Assembly (NCBI RefSeq): GCF_025371035.1
Contig: NZ_JANZXB010000003.1
Span: forward strand, 248,001 to 312,000
Source of the DNA: Sphingomonas sp. LC-1
GTDB taxonomy: Bacteria > Pseudomonadota > Alphaproteobacteria > Sphingomonadales > Sphingomonadaceae
Length of the DNA stretch: 64,000 nucleotides
Reading direction: 5' to 3'
Shown: positions 43,680 through 52,997 of the stretch, in pieces
How positions within the stretch are numbered: the first letter of the stretch is position 1
How the letters are laid out: every line of letters begins with the position of its first letter
Made by a program: the position numbers and the translations under genes
Notes under the pieces: model-generated
Told to the model about the DNA's origin: nothing
The model's input: the letters and a program-made list of their open reading frames with translations, nothing else
Database searches by the model: none

Positions 43680-44786
43680 TCAGGCGGCGATCCGTGCCGC
43701 CTCGGTCTGCGCGATCCAGCCGCCGCCGAGCACCCGGTCGCCGTCATAGAGCACCGCCGCCTGCCCCGGCGACACGCCATATTCGGGTGTGTCGAAGACC
43801 AGGCGGTCGCCGACCATCCGCGCCGGAACAGGCTTGGCCATGGAGCGGACCTTGGCGAGGAGCGGACCGTCGAGCGGGCCCAGCACGTTCATGCCCGTCA
43901 GCCGGGCCGCCTCGACCGCCAGCGCACTGCGCGGGCCGACGACGACGCGCCTGGTGTCGGGCTCCAGCCGGACGACATATAGCGGTTCGGGGCTGCCGCC
44001 GATTTCCAGCCCGCGCCGCTGGCCGACCGTATAGTGGATCAGGCCGCGATGCTCGCCCAGCTTCGCGCCCGCCAGATCGACGATGTCGCCGCGCGTATCC
44101 GATTCCGGACGCAATTTCTTCACCAGCCCCGCATAGTCGCCATCGGGGACGAAGCAGATGTCCTGGCTATCGGGCTTGGCCGCGACGCCAAGACCCAGTT
44201 CGGCGGCGATTTCCCGCACGCGGGACTTGGGCAGCGCCCCCAGCGGGAAGCGTAGAAAGTCGAGCTGGCCTTGCGTCGTCGCGAACAGGAAATAGCTCTG
44301 GTCGCGTGCCGGATCGGCCCCGCGATGCAGCTCTGCACCGTTCACCCCCGCGACGCGCCGGACATAATGGCCCGTCGCCAGGCAATCCGCGCCCAGATCG
44401 CGCGCCAGCTTCAGCAGATCGGTGAATTTCGGCCCCATATTGCACTGGACGCACGGGATCGGCGTCCGCCCGGCCAGATACTCGTCGGCGAAGCGATCGA
44501 CGACCTGGGTGCGGAAACTGTCCTCATGGTCGAAGACATAGTGTGCGATGCCCAGCCTGTCGCAGACCGCGCGCGCGTCGCGAATGTCGCGGCCGGCGCA
44601 GCAGGCACCCGCGCGGCCGACCGCCTCACCATGGTCATAGAGTTGCAGGGTCACGCCGATGGTTTCGGCCCCCGTCGCATGGGCCAGCGCGGCGACGACC
44701 GAGCTGTCCACGCCGCCCGACATCGCCACCACGATCCGACGGGCCCGGGGATCGCCCCCAAGCTGAAAATCCACCATCTGCTCCAT
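43680..44786 (-). CDS. mnmA: tRNA-specific 2-thiouridylase MnmA
   Basis: A 368-residue enzyme that thiolates U34 of Glu, Gln and Lys tRNAs. The PP-loop SGGVDSS (23-29), the catalytic cysteine pair in PCVQCNM and DICFVPDG, and the C-terminal OB-like domain are all present. The start at 44786 gives [11 protein letters not shown]; an upstream frame extension is not family-like. It receives sulfur from IscS and TusA-type relay. The UVR gene follows it. Confidence 0.97.
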   Translation of the reverse strand: MEQMVDFQLGGDPRARRIVVAMSGGVDSSVVAALAHATGAETIGVTLQLYDHGEAVGRAGACCAGRDIRDARAVCDRLGIAHYVFDHEDSFRTQVVDRFADEYLAGRTPIPCVQCNMGPKFTDLLKLARDLGADCLATGHYVRRVAGVNGAELHRGADPARDQSYFLFATTQGQLDFLRFPLGALPKSRVREIAAELGLGVAAKPDSQDICFVPDGDYAGLVKKLRPESDTRGDIVDLAGAKLGEHRGLIHYTVGQRRGLEIGGSPEPLYVVRLEPDTRRVVVGPRSALAVEAARLTGMNVLGPLDGPLLAKVRSMAKPVPARMVGDRLVFDTPEYGVSPGQAAVLYDGDRVLGGGWIAQTEAARIAA

Positions 44787-44954
44787 GCACGCCCCATACG
44801 CTTTTCCCGCCACGGTTGCAAAGCAGGCGCCTCTGTTCAGGGGCATGCGGATCGGGTCGGGGCCCAAGAAAAGTGCGAAAACCCCAGCACCCTTTACCCG
44901 GCTTTCATATCCGTCCGATAACAGGGCGGTTCACGATCGGGATGGATTGCGCTT

Positions 44955-45185
44955 TTGGACCTGAGCTTCAACCGCTTTGACCGGGATGCCGAACTGACGG
45001 TGCTGCCGCCCGATCTGGCGGTGCTGATGGTCGGTGCGACGGCTCGGCAGGCTGCCAGCCGCACGGCGGCGGTGCAGGCGGGCTTCGTCCGTGCCGCCCC
45101 CGATCCGGCGCTGTTCGCGCCGCTCGATGGCGCGTTCAACGGCCCGATGGCGCGATATCTGGCCCGGTGGGGAAAGAATGAATAA
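44955..45185 (+). CDS. Conserved small protein of unknown function
   Basis: A 76-residue frame starting with TTG at 44955 (MDLSFNRFDRDAELTVLPPD). It has an aliphatic-rich middle (LAVLMVGATARQAASRTAAV) but no recognised domain. Its start is weakly supported by GGGATGGA upstream. It lies just before sciP and could share its transcript. Confidence 0.5.
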   Translation: MDLSFNRFDRDAELTVLPPDLAVLMVGATARQAASRTAAVQAGFVRAAPDPALFAPLDGAFNGPMARYLARWGKNE

Positions 45186-45278
45186 ACCGTTAACCTTTCG
45201 GATTTAAGAGATGTTGAAGGGCCTGCGTCAGGACGTCCCTTACAGACGACATGGGGTAGGGAGCCCCAAAGAGGTTGT

Positions 45279-45581
45279 ATGATGATCGAGAATCAGAAGA
45301 TTCGGCCTGCCAAGGTAATCGGGCCGCTCGGCGAACCGCTGACACTCGAATCGCTTCCCCCGCCCAGCACGACCCGCTGGGTGGTCCGTCGCAAGGCGGA
45401 GGTGGTCGCGGCGGTGAATGGCGGACTGCTCTCGGTCGACGAGGTTTGCGAACGCTATGGCCTGACGGTCGAGGAATTCGCCGGGTGGCAGCGCGCCATC
45501 GATCGGTCGGGCATGCCCGGCCTGCGGGTGACCCGCATCCAGCATTATCGCTCGCTCTACGAACGCCAGCAGAAATATTGA
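45279..45581 (+). CDS. sciP: SciP-type cell-cycle regulator (DUF1153)
   Basis: A 100-residue protein. The C-terminal part TTRWVVRRKAEVVAAVNGGL followed by LTVEEFAGWQRAIDRSGMPG is the DUF1153 helix-turn-helix of SciP. In Caulobacter SciP binds and inhibits CtrA-dependent transcription of flagellar and cell-cycle genes. The ATG is preceded by GAGG. TTAA half-sites lie upstream at 45190-45193 and 45204-45207 but their spacing is not that of a CtrA box. Confidence 0.93.
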   Translation: MMIENQKIRPAKVIGPLGEPLTLESLPPPSTTRWVVRRKAEVVAAVNGGLLSVDEVCERYGLTVEEFAGWQRAIDRSGMPGLRVTRIQHYRSLYERQQKY

Positions 45582-45630
45582 CATCCAAATCGTTTGCGAA
45601 ATCAGTTCATCGAATTGACGGTACGGGGAC

Positions 45631-45656
45631 GGAACAATAACCGCCATTCGCACGTC
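45631..45656 (+). promoter_or_regulatory. EcfG-type general stress promoter
   Basis: GGAAC (45631-45635), 17 bases, CGTC (45653-45656), followed by TTTCC. This matches the EcfG consensus GGAAC-N16/17-CGTT at all but one base. It lies 43 bases before the start of a GlsB/YeaQ stress membrane protein. Its -10 region is identical to that of the candidate at 21617-21642. Confidence 0.75.
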
Positions 45657-45699
45657 TTTCCCCCGTGTCCCGCTCGCGGGCCCAACGGAGGGAAAGACA

Positions 45700-45957
45700 A
45701 TGGGTATTATCCTGTGGCTTATCATCGGTGGTGTCATCGGCTGGCTGGCCAGCATCATCATGCGTACTGACGCCCAGCAGGGCATCTTCCTGAACATCGT
45801 CGTCGGCATCATCGGCGCGTTCATCGGCGGCCTGATCTTTGCCGGTGGCTCGATCAACAACGCTGGTCTGTCGCTCTATTCGTTCCTCGTTTCGCTGCTG
45901 GGCGCCGTCGTCCTGCTGGCGATCGTGAACCTCGTTCGTCGCGGTCGGGTGCGCTAA
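45700..45957 (+). CDS. GlsB/YeaQ/YmgE-family stress membrane protein
   Basis: An 85-residue membrane protein with three hydrophobic segments and the family pattern ILWLIIGGVIGWLASIIM, VGIIGAFIGGLIF, and LVSLLGAVVLLAIVNLVRR. Members (transglycosylase-associated protein) are induced by general stress. An EcfG-type promoter precedes it and a strong terminator follows, so it forms a one-gene unit. Confidence 0.93.
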   Translation: MGIILWLIIGGVIGWLASIIMRTDAQQGIFLNIVVGIIGAFIGGLIFAGGSINNAGLSLYSFLVSLLGAVVLLAIVNLVRRGRVR

Positions 45958-45982
45958 GCACTCATACGCTCCGAGCGGAAAC

Positions 45983-46017
45983 AAAGAGGCCGTCCGGGAT
46001 GCCGGGCGGCCTCTTTT
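45983..46017. terminator. Bidirectional intrinsic terminator
   Basis: AAAGAGGCC (45983-45991) pairs perfectly with GGCCTCTTT (46008-46016), followed by T on the plus strand; the reverse strand has CTCTTTGTTTCC. It serves the GlsB gene and probably also the opposing SIMPL gene, whose stop lies at 46100. Confidence 0.85.
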
Positions 46018-46099
46018 GTATGTCGGGTATGGCGAATGTCCGGGCCCGACCAGGGGCGGGCGTCGCCCCCCCCCGCCGTTGGGCGAAGGGGGCGCGCGA

Positions 46100-46840
46100 T
46101 CAGTTCAGCAGGAAGCGGACCGAGACATTGACCGTCACGTCCCGCTCGCCCGGTGCGATGCTGGTCTTGGCCGAGGCGTCGGCGGCCATCGCACGCGCCA
46201 TCATCATCGGCCGCTCCGGACCACCTGCATCCGCGCCGTTTTCGGTGATCGACACGATCCGGGCGACGCGCATTCCCGCCGCCTTGGCATAAAGCTCGGC
46301 CCGGGCGCGCGCCTTGGCGACGGCATCGGTCCGCGCCTCGTCCACCGCCGCATCGGGCTTGTCGATCGACAGGTTGGGGCCGTCAATCTGGTTCGCGCCC
46401 TGCGCCACCAGCGCATCCAGCACCGTGCCGGACTTTGCGACATCGCGGAACCGGATGCTCAGCGTGTTGGTCGCCTGGTATCCGGTGATGGTCGGCGGGA
46501 CATTCTCGCCATAGCGATATTGCGGCTGGAGCTGGACGGTCGCGGTCTGGATGTCGCGGTCGGCGACGCCCGCCCGCCTCACCGCCGCCAGCACGCGCGC
46601 CATGCGCTGGGCATTGTCGGTCAGCGCGGCGGCCGCCGTCGCACCCTGGCTGACCACGCCCGCGCGGATCGTCGCCAGGTCGGGCACGCGCGTCGTGCGC
46701 CCCTCCGCCGAGACGTCGAGCACGGTGCCGGCCGCCGGAACCAGCGGCTCGACCGTGGTCGGCGCGGGTAGCGATTGGGCGGCGACGCCCGACGCGACCG
46801 CGATCGGGGCCAGTGCGGCGGTGAACAGGAAAAATTTCAT
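46100..46840 (-). CDS. SIMPL (DUF541) domain secreted protein
   Basis: A 246-residue exported protein (signal peptide to GVAAQ). The SIMPL domain starts near VLDVSAEGRTTRVPDLATIR and includes GYQATNTLSIRFRDV, EARTDAVAKARARAELYAKA. It is closer to the typical YggE-like SIMPL protein than the one at 20660. YggE-type proteins reduce oxidative stress in some bacteria; mechanism unknown. The start is 46840 (GGAG upstream), with an overlapping ATG at 46843. It diverges from the RND adaptor gene. Confidence 0.88.
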   Translation of the reverse strand: MKFFLFTAALAPIAVASGVAAQSLPAPTTVEPLVPAAGTVLDVSAEGRTTRVPDLATIRAGVVSQGATAAAALTDNAQRMARVLAAVRRAGVADRDIQTATVQLQPQYRYGENVPPTITGYQATNTLSIRFRDVAKSGTVLDALVAQGANQIDGPNLSIDKPDAAVDEARTDAVAKARARAELYAKAAGMRVARIVSITENGADAGGPERPMMMARAMAADASAKTSIAPGERDVTVNVSVRFLLN

Positions 46841-46950
46841 CATCAACTCCCTTTGATGCTGCCGAGCCTTTGGCCGACCACGCCGAAACGTGCGATGAAC
46901 GCGCCCGCCGCATCTTAGAGCCGCCTTAATCTTCCAATAGGCAAAGTCCC

Positions 46951-46977
46951 TTGAGCATGGTGATGTATTTCTATAAT
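46951..46977 (+). promoter_or_regulatory. Candidate sigma-70 promoter of the RND operon
   Basis: TTGAGC (46951-46956), 15 bases, and a consensus TATAAT (46972-46977). The -10 box is perfect but the spacing is short; CTTGAG would give 16. It is 63 bases before the adaptor gene start and near the divergent SIMPL gene. Confidence 0.5.
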
Positions 46978-47040
46978 ACAGCCGTGAATTGGGCGCATCT
47001 GCGGCGTGGGCCACGACATTAGGATGCGGATCGGGGATCG

Positions 47041-48225
47041 ATGACGAACATGAATTACGAAACGGGGGCGATCGGCGGCGGCAGCCACATGGCACTGGAA
47101 GGCCCCGCACCCGCGCGGCGCCGTTGGATTCCGGTCGTGGTGGTGCTGGTCCTCGTGGCGCTGCTGGGTTGGTATCTGCTGGCCGGCAAGAAGCATGATT
47201 CGCCGGCGGGCGCGTCCGCGAGCACGCAGATTCCCAACATCACCGTCGTCGTCCCCGGACAGCAGACGGTCAGCCGCGTCGTCTCCGCGACCGGGACGCT
47301 GGCCGCGCGGCGGGAAATGCCGGTCGGCGTCGCAGGCGAGGGGGGCATGATCACCCGCGTCCTGGTCGAACCGGGCCAGTGGGTTCGCGCGGGACAGGTG
47401 CTGGCGACGGTCGATCGCTCGGTGCAGACCCAGACCGCGTCGGCGCTCAATGCCCAGGTCGCGGTGGCGCAGTCGGATCAGCAGATCGCGCAGGCCGAGC
47501 TCGACCGCGCGCAGCAACTGGTCGATCGCGGCTTCATCTCCAAGGCCGATCTTCAGCGCCGGGCTGCGACCCGCGATGCCGCCGCCGCCCGCGTCCGCGC
47601 GGCGCAGGCGACGTATAAGGAAGCGCAGGCGCGCAACGGCCGCCTCGACATTCGCGCTCCCGCCGAGGGACTGATCCTGACCCGCGCCGCCGAACCGGGG
47701 CAGATCGTCAGCTCGGGCTCGGGCGTGTTGTTCCGCATGGCGATGGGTGGCCAGATGGAGTTGCGGGCGCAACTTGCCGAATCGGACTTGGTCGGCCTGA
47801 ATGTCGGCGCGCCCGCCACCGTCACCCCGGTTGGCGGCGACAAGAGCTTCAACGGCGAGGTGTGGCAGGTGTCGCCGGTCATCGACCCGCAGACGCGTCA
47901 GGGCGTTGCGCGCATCGCGCTGGCCTATAGTCCCGAACTGCGTCCGGGCGGCTTCGCCTCCGCCACGATCCGCGGCGGCGCGGGGCGTGCGCCGGTGCTG
48001 CCGGACTCGGCGATCCAGAGCGACGACAAGGGCAGTTTCGTGTATATCGTCGGCTCCGACAACAAGGTCGCGCGCCGCAACATCAAGATCGGGCAGGTAT
48101 CGGACGATGGCGTGACCATCGCATCGGGCCTGAACGGCGACGAGCGGGTGGTGCGTTCGGCGGGTGGCTTCCTGGCGGCTGGCCAGCTGGTCCGTCCGAT
48201 TCTCGCAGGCCGGGAGGCCAAGTGA
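47041..48225 (+). CDS. RND efflux periplasmic adaptor (membrane fusion protein)
   Basis: A 394-residue adaptor. An N-terminal membrane anchor (RRRWIPVVVVLVLVALLGWY) is followed by the lipoyl half (VSATGTLAARREMPVGVAGE), an alpha-helical hairpin (about residues 135-200), the second lipoyl half with LDIRAPAEGLIL, and a beta-barrel domain. It links the inner membrane pump to an outer membrane channel. The pump gene starts one base after the stop. No outer membrane factor is in this operon; the OMF at 56749 belongs to another set. Confidence 0.93.
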   Translation: MTNMNYETGAIGGGSHMALEGPAPARRRWIPVVVVLVLVALLGWYLLAGKKHDSPAGASASTQIPNITVVVPGQQTVSRVVSATGTLAARREMPVGVAGEGGMITRVLVEPGQWVRAGQVLATVDRSVQTQTASALNAQVAVAQSDQQIAQAELDRAQQLVDRGFISKADLQRRAATRDAAAARVRAAQATYKEAQARNGRLDIRAPAEGLILTRAAEPGQIVSSGSGVLFRMAMGGQMELRAQLAESDLVGLNVGAPATVTPVGGDKSFNGEVWQVSPVIDPQTRQGVARIALAYSPELRPGGFASATIRGGAGRAPVLPDSAIQSDDKGSFVYIVGSDNKVARRNIKIGQVSDDGVTIASGLNGDERVVRSAGGFLAAGQLVRPILAGREAK

Positions 48226-48226
48226 C

Positions 48227-51200
48227 ATGAGTTTCCGCAACATCTCCGCCTGGGCGATCCGGAACCCGGTTCCGCCGATCGTCCTGTTCGTCGCGCTGAC
48301 GCTGGCGGGGATCGTCAGCTTCATGCGGATGGACGTGAACAACGATCCCGACATCGATTTCCCGATCGTCGTGGTCGTCGTGAACCAGCCGGGTGCGGCA
48401 CCGACCGAACTGGAGACGCAGGTCACCCAGCGGGTCGAGGCGGCGTTGCGGAACCTGCAGGGCGTCGACCAGATCACCTCGACCGTGACCGAGGGCACGT
48501 CGCAGACCCTGGTCCAGCTCGACATCGGCACGCCGATTGATCGCGCGGTCAGCGATGCGCGCGACGCGATCACCCAGATCCGCTCGATGCTGCCCGACGG
48601 CATTCTCGAGCCGCAGGTGATCCGCGTCGATTCGACCGACAACGATCTAGCCAGCTATTCGGCGGTGGCGTCCAACATGACGCCCGAACAGCTCAGCTGG
48701 TATATCGACAACAACGTCACCAAAGAGCTGCTGTCGGTCCCCGGCCTTTCCAAGGTCATCCGCAACGGCGGCGTGACTCGCGAAATCCGCGTCATCCTCG
48801 ACCCTCTGAAGTTGCAGGCACAGGGCCTGACCGCCAGCGAGGTCAATGCGCAGCTTCGCATGACCAACCTGAACGCCGCCGGTGGCCGGGCCGAGATTGC
48901 GGGCACCGAGCAGGCGGTCCGCGTGCTGGGCAATGCGCGCAACGCCTATGACCTGGGCCAGACCCAGATCAACGTGCGCGGCGGACGCACGGTGCGGCTG
49001 GCCGATATCGCCACGGTCCGCGATCTCTATGCCGAGCAGCGTTCGCAGGCGGCGGTCGACGGGCGGCAGGTCATCAGCTTCGACTTTCAGCGCGCCAAGG
49101 GCGCCTCGGACGTCAGCGTCTATAACGGGGCAGTCGAGAAGCTGAAGGGACTGGAAAAGCGCAATCCGGAGGTGAAGTTCGTCCTCCGCTCGAACAGCGT
49201 CAAATATACCGAACAGCAATATGAAAGCGCCATCCATGCGATGATCGAGGGCGCGGTGCTGGCGGTGATCGTCGTCTTCCTGTTCCTGCGCGACTGGCGC
49301 GCGACGGTGATCTCGGCGCTGGCCATTCCGCTGTCGGCGATCCCGACCTTCTGGGTCATGGACCTGATGAACTTCACGCTCAACCAGATGACGCTGCTGG
49401 CGCTCAGCCTGGTGGCGGGCGTGCTGGTCGATGACGCGATCGTGGAGATCGAGAATATCGTGCGCCACATGCGCATGGGCAAATCCGCCTATCAGGCGTC
49501 GATCGACGCGGCGGACGAGATCGGCCTTGCCGTGCTGGGCACCACCATGGCGATCGTCGCGGTGTTCCTGCCCGTGTCGATCATGCCGGGCGTGCCGGGC
49601 CAGTATTTCAAGAATTTCGGCCTGACCGTCGTCGTTTCGGTGCTGATGAGCCTGGCGGTGGCGCGCATGATCACGCCGATGATCGCCGCCTATTTCCTGA
49701 AATCCGCCGGCCATGCCAGCCATGGCGAAGGTCGGCTGATGGACGCCTATATGGCGACGCTTCGCTGGTCGCTGCGCTATGATCGGCCCACGGATGGGGT
49801 GCGGCGTGGGGTCTTCCGACGGTTCTTCGGGCGGTTCCGCGACCATCGCCTGTGGGTGATCGGCATCGGCGTGCTCGCCTTCGTGCTGACCGTCGCGATG
49901 TTCGCGATCATCCCCAAGACGTTCCAGCCGCCGCAGGACAATGACCAGGCGGTCGCCAAAATCGAGATGGTGCCCGGCACGACGCTGGCCCAGACCGATC
50001 AGGTGGTGAAGCGGGTCGCGCAATTCCTGCGCAAGCAGCCCGATGTCGAATCGGTCTATTCGCGCACCGGCGTCGGCAATGGCCGGGTGGTCGCGACGTT
50101 GAAGGAGGATCGCTCGATGAAGAGCACCGACTTCGAACGCTCGCTCGCTCCCGAACTGGCGGCGATCCCCGATGCGCGCGTGTCGTTCCAGTCGCAATTC
50201 GGCTGGGGATCGAGCGGCCGCGACCTGACCATCACCCTGGGCGGCGACGACCCCGCCGTGCTGCGCGATACCGCCAACAAGATCGTCGAGCAGATGGGGA
50301 CCGTGCCCGGCCTGGTCGCGCCGCGTATCGTCGGCAATCTCGACCGGCCGGAGATCGTCATCCGCCCGCGCCTCGACCTCGCGGCCAATCTGGGCGTGAC
50401 GACGCAGGCGCTGTCGAGCGCGATCCGCATCGCGACGCTGGGCGACATCGACCAGAATTCGGCCCGCTTCTCGCTGTCGGATCGTCAGGTGCCGATCCGC
50501 GTCGCGCTGGACCAGAATGCCCGCGCGCGGCTTTCGACCATCCAGAACCTGCCGGTGCAGACCCAGACCGGCGGCTCGGTGCCCCTGAGCGTGGTCGCCG
50601 ACATCGGACTGGGCGCGGGGCCGACCCAGATCGACCGCGTGAACCAGCGGCGTCAGGTGACGGTGGGCGCCGACCTGGCCAAGGGGGTCATCAGCGGCGA
50701 CGCGATGAAGAAGGTCCATGACCTGCCGATCATGAAGAATCTGCCGATGGGGGTCAGCGAAATGGTGCTGGGCCAGGCCAAGATGCAGAACGAGATGATG
50801 ACCAACTTCTTCACGGCGATCATCTCGGCGATCTTCATGGTCTTCGCGGTGCTGGTCCTGCTCTATCGCCGCTTCCTGCCGCCCTTCGTCAACATGGCCT
50901 CGCTGCTGCTCGCGCCGCTGGGCGGGTTGCTGGCGCTGTACTTCACCGGCAATCCGCTCTCGCTGCCGGTCTATATCGGCCTGTTGATGCTGTTGGGCAT
51001 CGTCGCCAAGAACTCGATCCTGCTGATCGACTTCGCGCTGGAGGAGATCGCCAAGGGCGTGCCGGTGCGCGACGCGGTGCTGGATGCGGGCCACAAGCGC
51101 GCGCAGCCGATCGTGATGACCACGGTCGCGATGGTCGCAGGCATGATCCCCACCGCTTTGTCGCTGGGTGGCGACGGATCCTGGCGCAGCCCGATGGGCG

Positions 51201-51433
51201 TGACGGTGATCGGCGGTCTGGCGCTGTCGACCATCCTGACCCTGCTGATCGTACCTGCGGCATTCAGCCTGGCAGTGGGAGTCGAGCGCTGGATCGGTCC
51301 GCGCCTCGGCAAGCGCCTGCTGACCTACAAGCCCGGCGACGAACTGGGCGGCGGGCCGGTGATCGAGGGACCGGCTGGCGGCCCCGCATTGCCGCCTGCG
51401 ACGGGCAAGCTGGGCTACGGCCCGGCCGAGTGA
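48227..51433 (+). CDS. RND multidrug efflux permease (AcrB/HAE1 type)
   Basis: A 1068-residue inner membrane pump with the 12-TM RND plan. The first helix is NPVPPIVLFVALTLAGIVSF; the proton relay aspartates lie in GVLVDDAIVEIEN; AARMITPM-like and LLGIVAKNSILLIDF segments mark later helices. The periplasmic porter loops follow TM1 and TM7. The start at 48227 (MSFRNISAWAIRNP) is chosen. A basic loop before TM7 (TDGVRRGVFRRFFGRFRDHR) is a little longer than usual. Substrates are unknown. Confidence 0.95.
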   Translation: MSFRNISAWAIRNPVPPIVLFVALTLAGIVSFMRMDVNNDPDIDFPIVVVVVNQPGAAPTELETQVTQRVEAALRNLQGVDQITSTVTEGTSQTLVQLDIGTPIDRAVSDARDAITQIRSMLPDGILEPQVIRVDSTDNDLASYSAVASNMTPEQLSWYIDNNVTKELLSVPGLSKVIRNGGVTREIRVILDPLKLQAQGLTASEVNAQLRMTNLNAAGGRAEIAGTEQAVRVLGNARNAYDLGQTQINVRGGRTVRLADIATVRDLYAEQRSQAAVDGRQVISFDFQRAKGASDVSVYNGAVEKLKGLEKRNPEVKFVLRSNSVKYTEQQYESAIHAMIEGAVLAVIVVFLFLRDWRATVISALAIPLSAIPTFWVMDLMNFTLNQMTLLALSLVAGVLVDDAIVEIENIVRHMRMGKSAYQASIDAADEIGLAVLGTTMAIVAVFLPVSIMPGVPGQYFKNFGLTVVVSVLMSLAVARMITPMIAAYFLKSAGHASHGEGRLMDAYMATLRWSLRYDRPTDGVRRGVFRRFFGRFRDHRLWVIGIGVLAFVLTVAMFAIIPKTFQPPQDNDQAVAKIEMVPGTTLAQTDQVVKRVAQFLRKQPDVESVYSRTGVGNGRVVATLKEDRSMKSTDFERSLAPELAAIPDARVSFQSQFGWGSSGRDLTITLGGDDPAVLRDTANKIVEQMGTVPGLVAPRIVGNLDRPEIVIRPRLDLAANLGVTTQALSSAIRIATLGDIDQNSARFSLSDRQVPIRVALDQNARARLSTIQNLPVQTQTGGSVPLSVVADIGLGAGPTQIDRVNQRRQVTVGADLAKGVISGDAMKKVHDLPIMKNLPMGVSEMVLGQAKMQNEMMTNFFTAIISAIFMVFAVLVLLYRRFLPPFVNMASLLLAPLGGLLALYFTGNPLSLPVYIGLLMLLGIVAKNSILLIDFALEEIAKGVPVRDAVLDAGHKRAQPIVMTTVAMVAGMIPTALSLGGDGSWRSPMGVTVIGGLALSTILTLLIVPAAFSLAVGVERWIGPRLGKRLLTYKPGDELGGGPVIEGPAGGPALPPATGKLGYGPAE

Positions 51434-51442
51434 CGGGCGCTT

Positions 51443-51558
51443 TCCTCCCCTAGAAGGGGAGGTGGCACGCCGCAGGCCCGGCGGAGGGGTGTCGCGTTGT
51501 CGAGGGGGGAACACCCCTCAGGCGCGCAACGCGCGCCACCTCTCCTCGCAGGGAAGGA
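51443..51558. repeat. Intergenic palindromic element, copy 3
   Basis: CCTCCCCTAGAAGGGGAGG at one end and CCTCTCCTCGCAGGGAAGG at the other, with GGCGGAGGGGTGTCG and AACACCCCTCAGGCG complementary inside. It is the third clear copy of this family (11005, 39566). It separates the RND operon from the DUF445 gene. Confidence 0.75.
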
Positions 51559-51649
51559 ATGGAGAGCGGCCCCGTTTCGTTACGCCTAGGAAAGATTCCC
51601 CTTGAACAAACCCGCCGCTCGCGGATTGTTCTGATTGATGGAAGTCGCG

Positions 51650-52900
51650 ATGCGATCGGGGGGTAGCCAGACCGTTCCACCCGCCCTGCGGAAGATGCGG
51701 GTCGTGGCCACCGGGCTGCTCGTCGCTATGGCGGCGCTCTATCTGGTATCGCGGGCGATGCAGCCGATGCATCCGGCCTGGGGTTTCGTCCGCGCCTTTG
51801 CCGAGGCGGCGATGGTCGGTGGACTGGCCGACTGGTTCGCCGTCACCGCGCTGTTCCGCCATCCGCTGGGGCTGCCCATCCCGCATACGGCGATCGTGCC
51901 GCGCAACAAGGATCGTATCGGTGACACGCTCGCCAATTTCCTGCGCACCAATTTCCTGATCCCCCGCGTCGTCGCGCGGCGCATGAACCGGCTGGACGTG
52001 GCGGGCGCGGCGGGGCGCTGGCTGGCGCAGCCGCCGCAGGAGGGCGGGCGCATCCGGCGCGGCGCGTCGCGGCTATTCGCCGAAATGTTGACCGCCTTCG
52101 ATCCCCAAAGGCTGGGCGGCATGGTCAAGGCGGGGATCGGTTCCCGGCTCCGTGCGACCGAGGTGTCGCCGATCCTGGGACAGTTGCTCAAGGCCACCAT
52201 CGCCGAGGGGCGGCATCTGCCGCTGCTCGACTCGGTGCTGCGCTGGGCAGCGAGCGCGCTGGAGGCGAATGAGCCGATCGTCCGGGCGATGGTGCATGAA
52301 CGCGCCGGGGCGATCCTGCGCTGGACCGGGCTGGACGAGACGCTGGCCGACAAGCTGATCGACGGACTGCACAAGCTGCTCCACGATGTCGCCGAGGACC
52401 GCGAGCATCCGCTGCGCCTGAAGATCGAGGAAGGTCTCGATCGGCTCGCCTGGGACCTGCAATATGATCCGGACACGCGCGCGCGGGTGGAGTCGATGAA
52501 GAACGACCTGATCGCGAATCCGGCGATGCAGCGATGGCTTGACGGACTATGGGAACAGGCGCGCGAGGCGCTGCTCCGCATGGCACGCGATCCGCAGGCG
52601 GTGACCGCCGGGCGGCTGGGCGATACGCTGCGCCAACTGGGACAGACGCTTCAGGGCGACCCGCGACTGGCGGCGACGATCAACCGTTTCGTGCGCCGCG
52701 CGGTGGTGGGCGTCGCGGCCGATTATGGCGACGGCATCGTCCGGCTGGTGTCGGAGACGGTGCGCGGATGGGATGCGGACACGGTCACCTCGCGGTTGGA
52801 GAATGCGGTGGGCCGCGACCTGCAATATATCCGGATCAACGGGACGCTGGTCGGCGGCAGCGTCGGCCTGGTCCTTCACGCCGTGGACAGGTTGCTTTGA
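51650..52900 (+). CDS. DUF445 (YjiN-like) membrane protein
   Basis: A 416-residue protein. One or two N-terminal membrane helices are followed by the DUF445 signature GLADWFAVTALFRHPLGLPI and IPHTAIVPRNKDRIGDTLAN, then a long helical region. The ATG at 51650 has GGAAG five bases upstream; in-frame starts at 51635 and 51638 also exist. Members such as YjiN are inner membrane proteins without known function. It precedes the Mla-type operon by 97 bases. Confidence 0.88.
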   Translation: MRSGGSQTVPPALRKMRVVATGLLVAMAALYLVSRAMQPMHPAWGFVRAFAEAAMVGGLADWFAVTALFRHPLGLPIPHTAIVPRNKDRIGDTLANFLRTNFLIPRVVARRMNRLDVAGAAGRWLAQPPQEGGRIRRGASRLFAEMLTAFDPQRLGGMVKAGIGSRLRATEVSPILGQLLKATIAEGRHLPLLDSVLRWAASALEANEPIVRAMVHERAGAILRWTGLDETLADKLIDGLHKLLHDVAEDREHPLRLKIEEGLDRLAWDLQYDPDTRARVESMKNDLIANPAMQRWLDGLWEQAREALLRMARDPQAVTAGRLGDTLRQLGQTLQGDPRLAATINRFVRRAVVGVAADYGDGIVRLVSETVRGWDADTVTSRLENAVGRDLQYIRINGTLVGGSVGLVLHAVDRLL

Positions 52901-52997
52901 AAACGTCACGCAAACGTCTAATTACCGGTCGAGGTCGATTCGTCGTTCCCACGAAGCGCCTTGTCGATACCTTCGCTTTCGCTCAAAGAGGCAGGTG

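Noticed and set aside
45190-45207. Two TTAA half-sites upstream of sciP, possible CtrA box
   Set aside because: Spacing is ten bases, whereas CtrA boxes have TTAA-N7-TTAA, so there is no good match.
48647-51514. Very long antisense open frame within the RND permease gene
   Set aside because: Composition-driven shadow; the permease on the plus strand shows all RND motifs.
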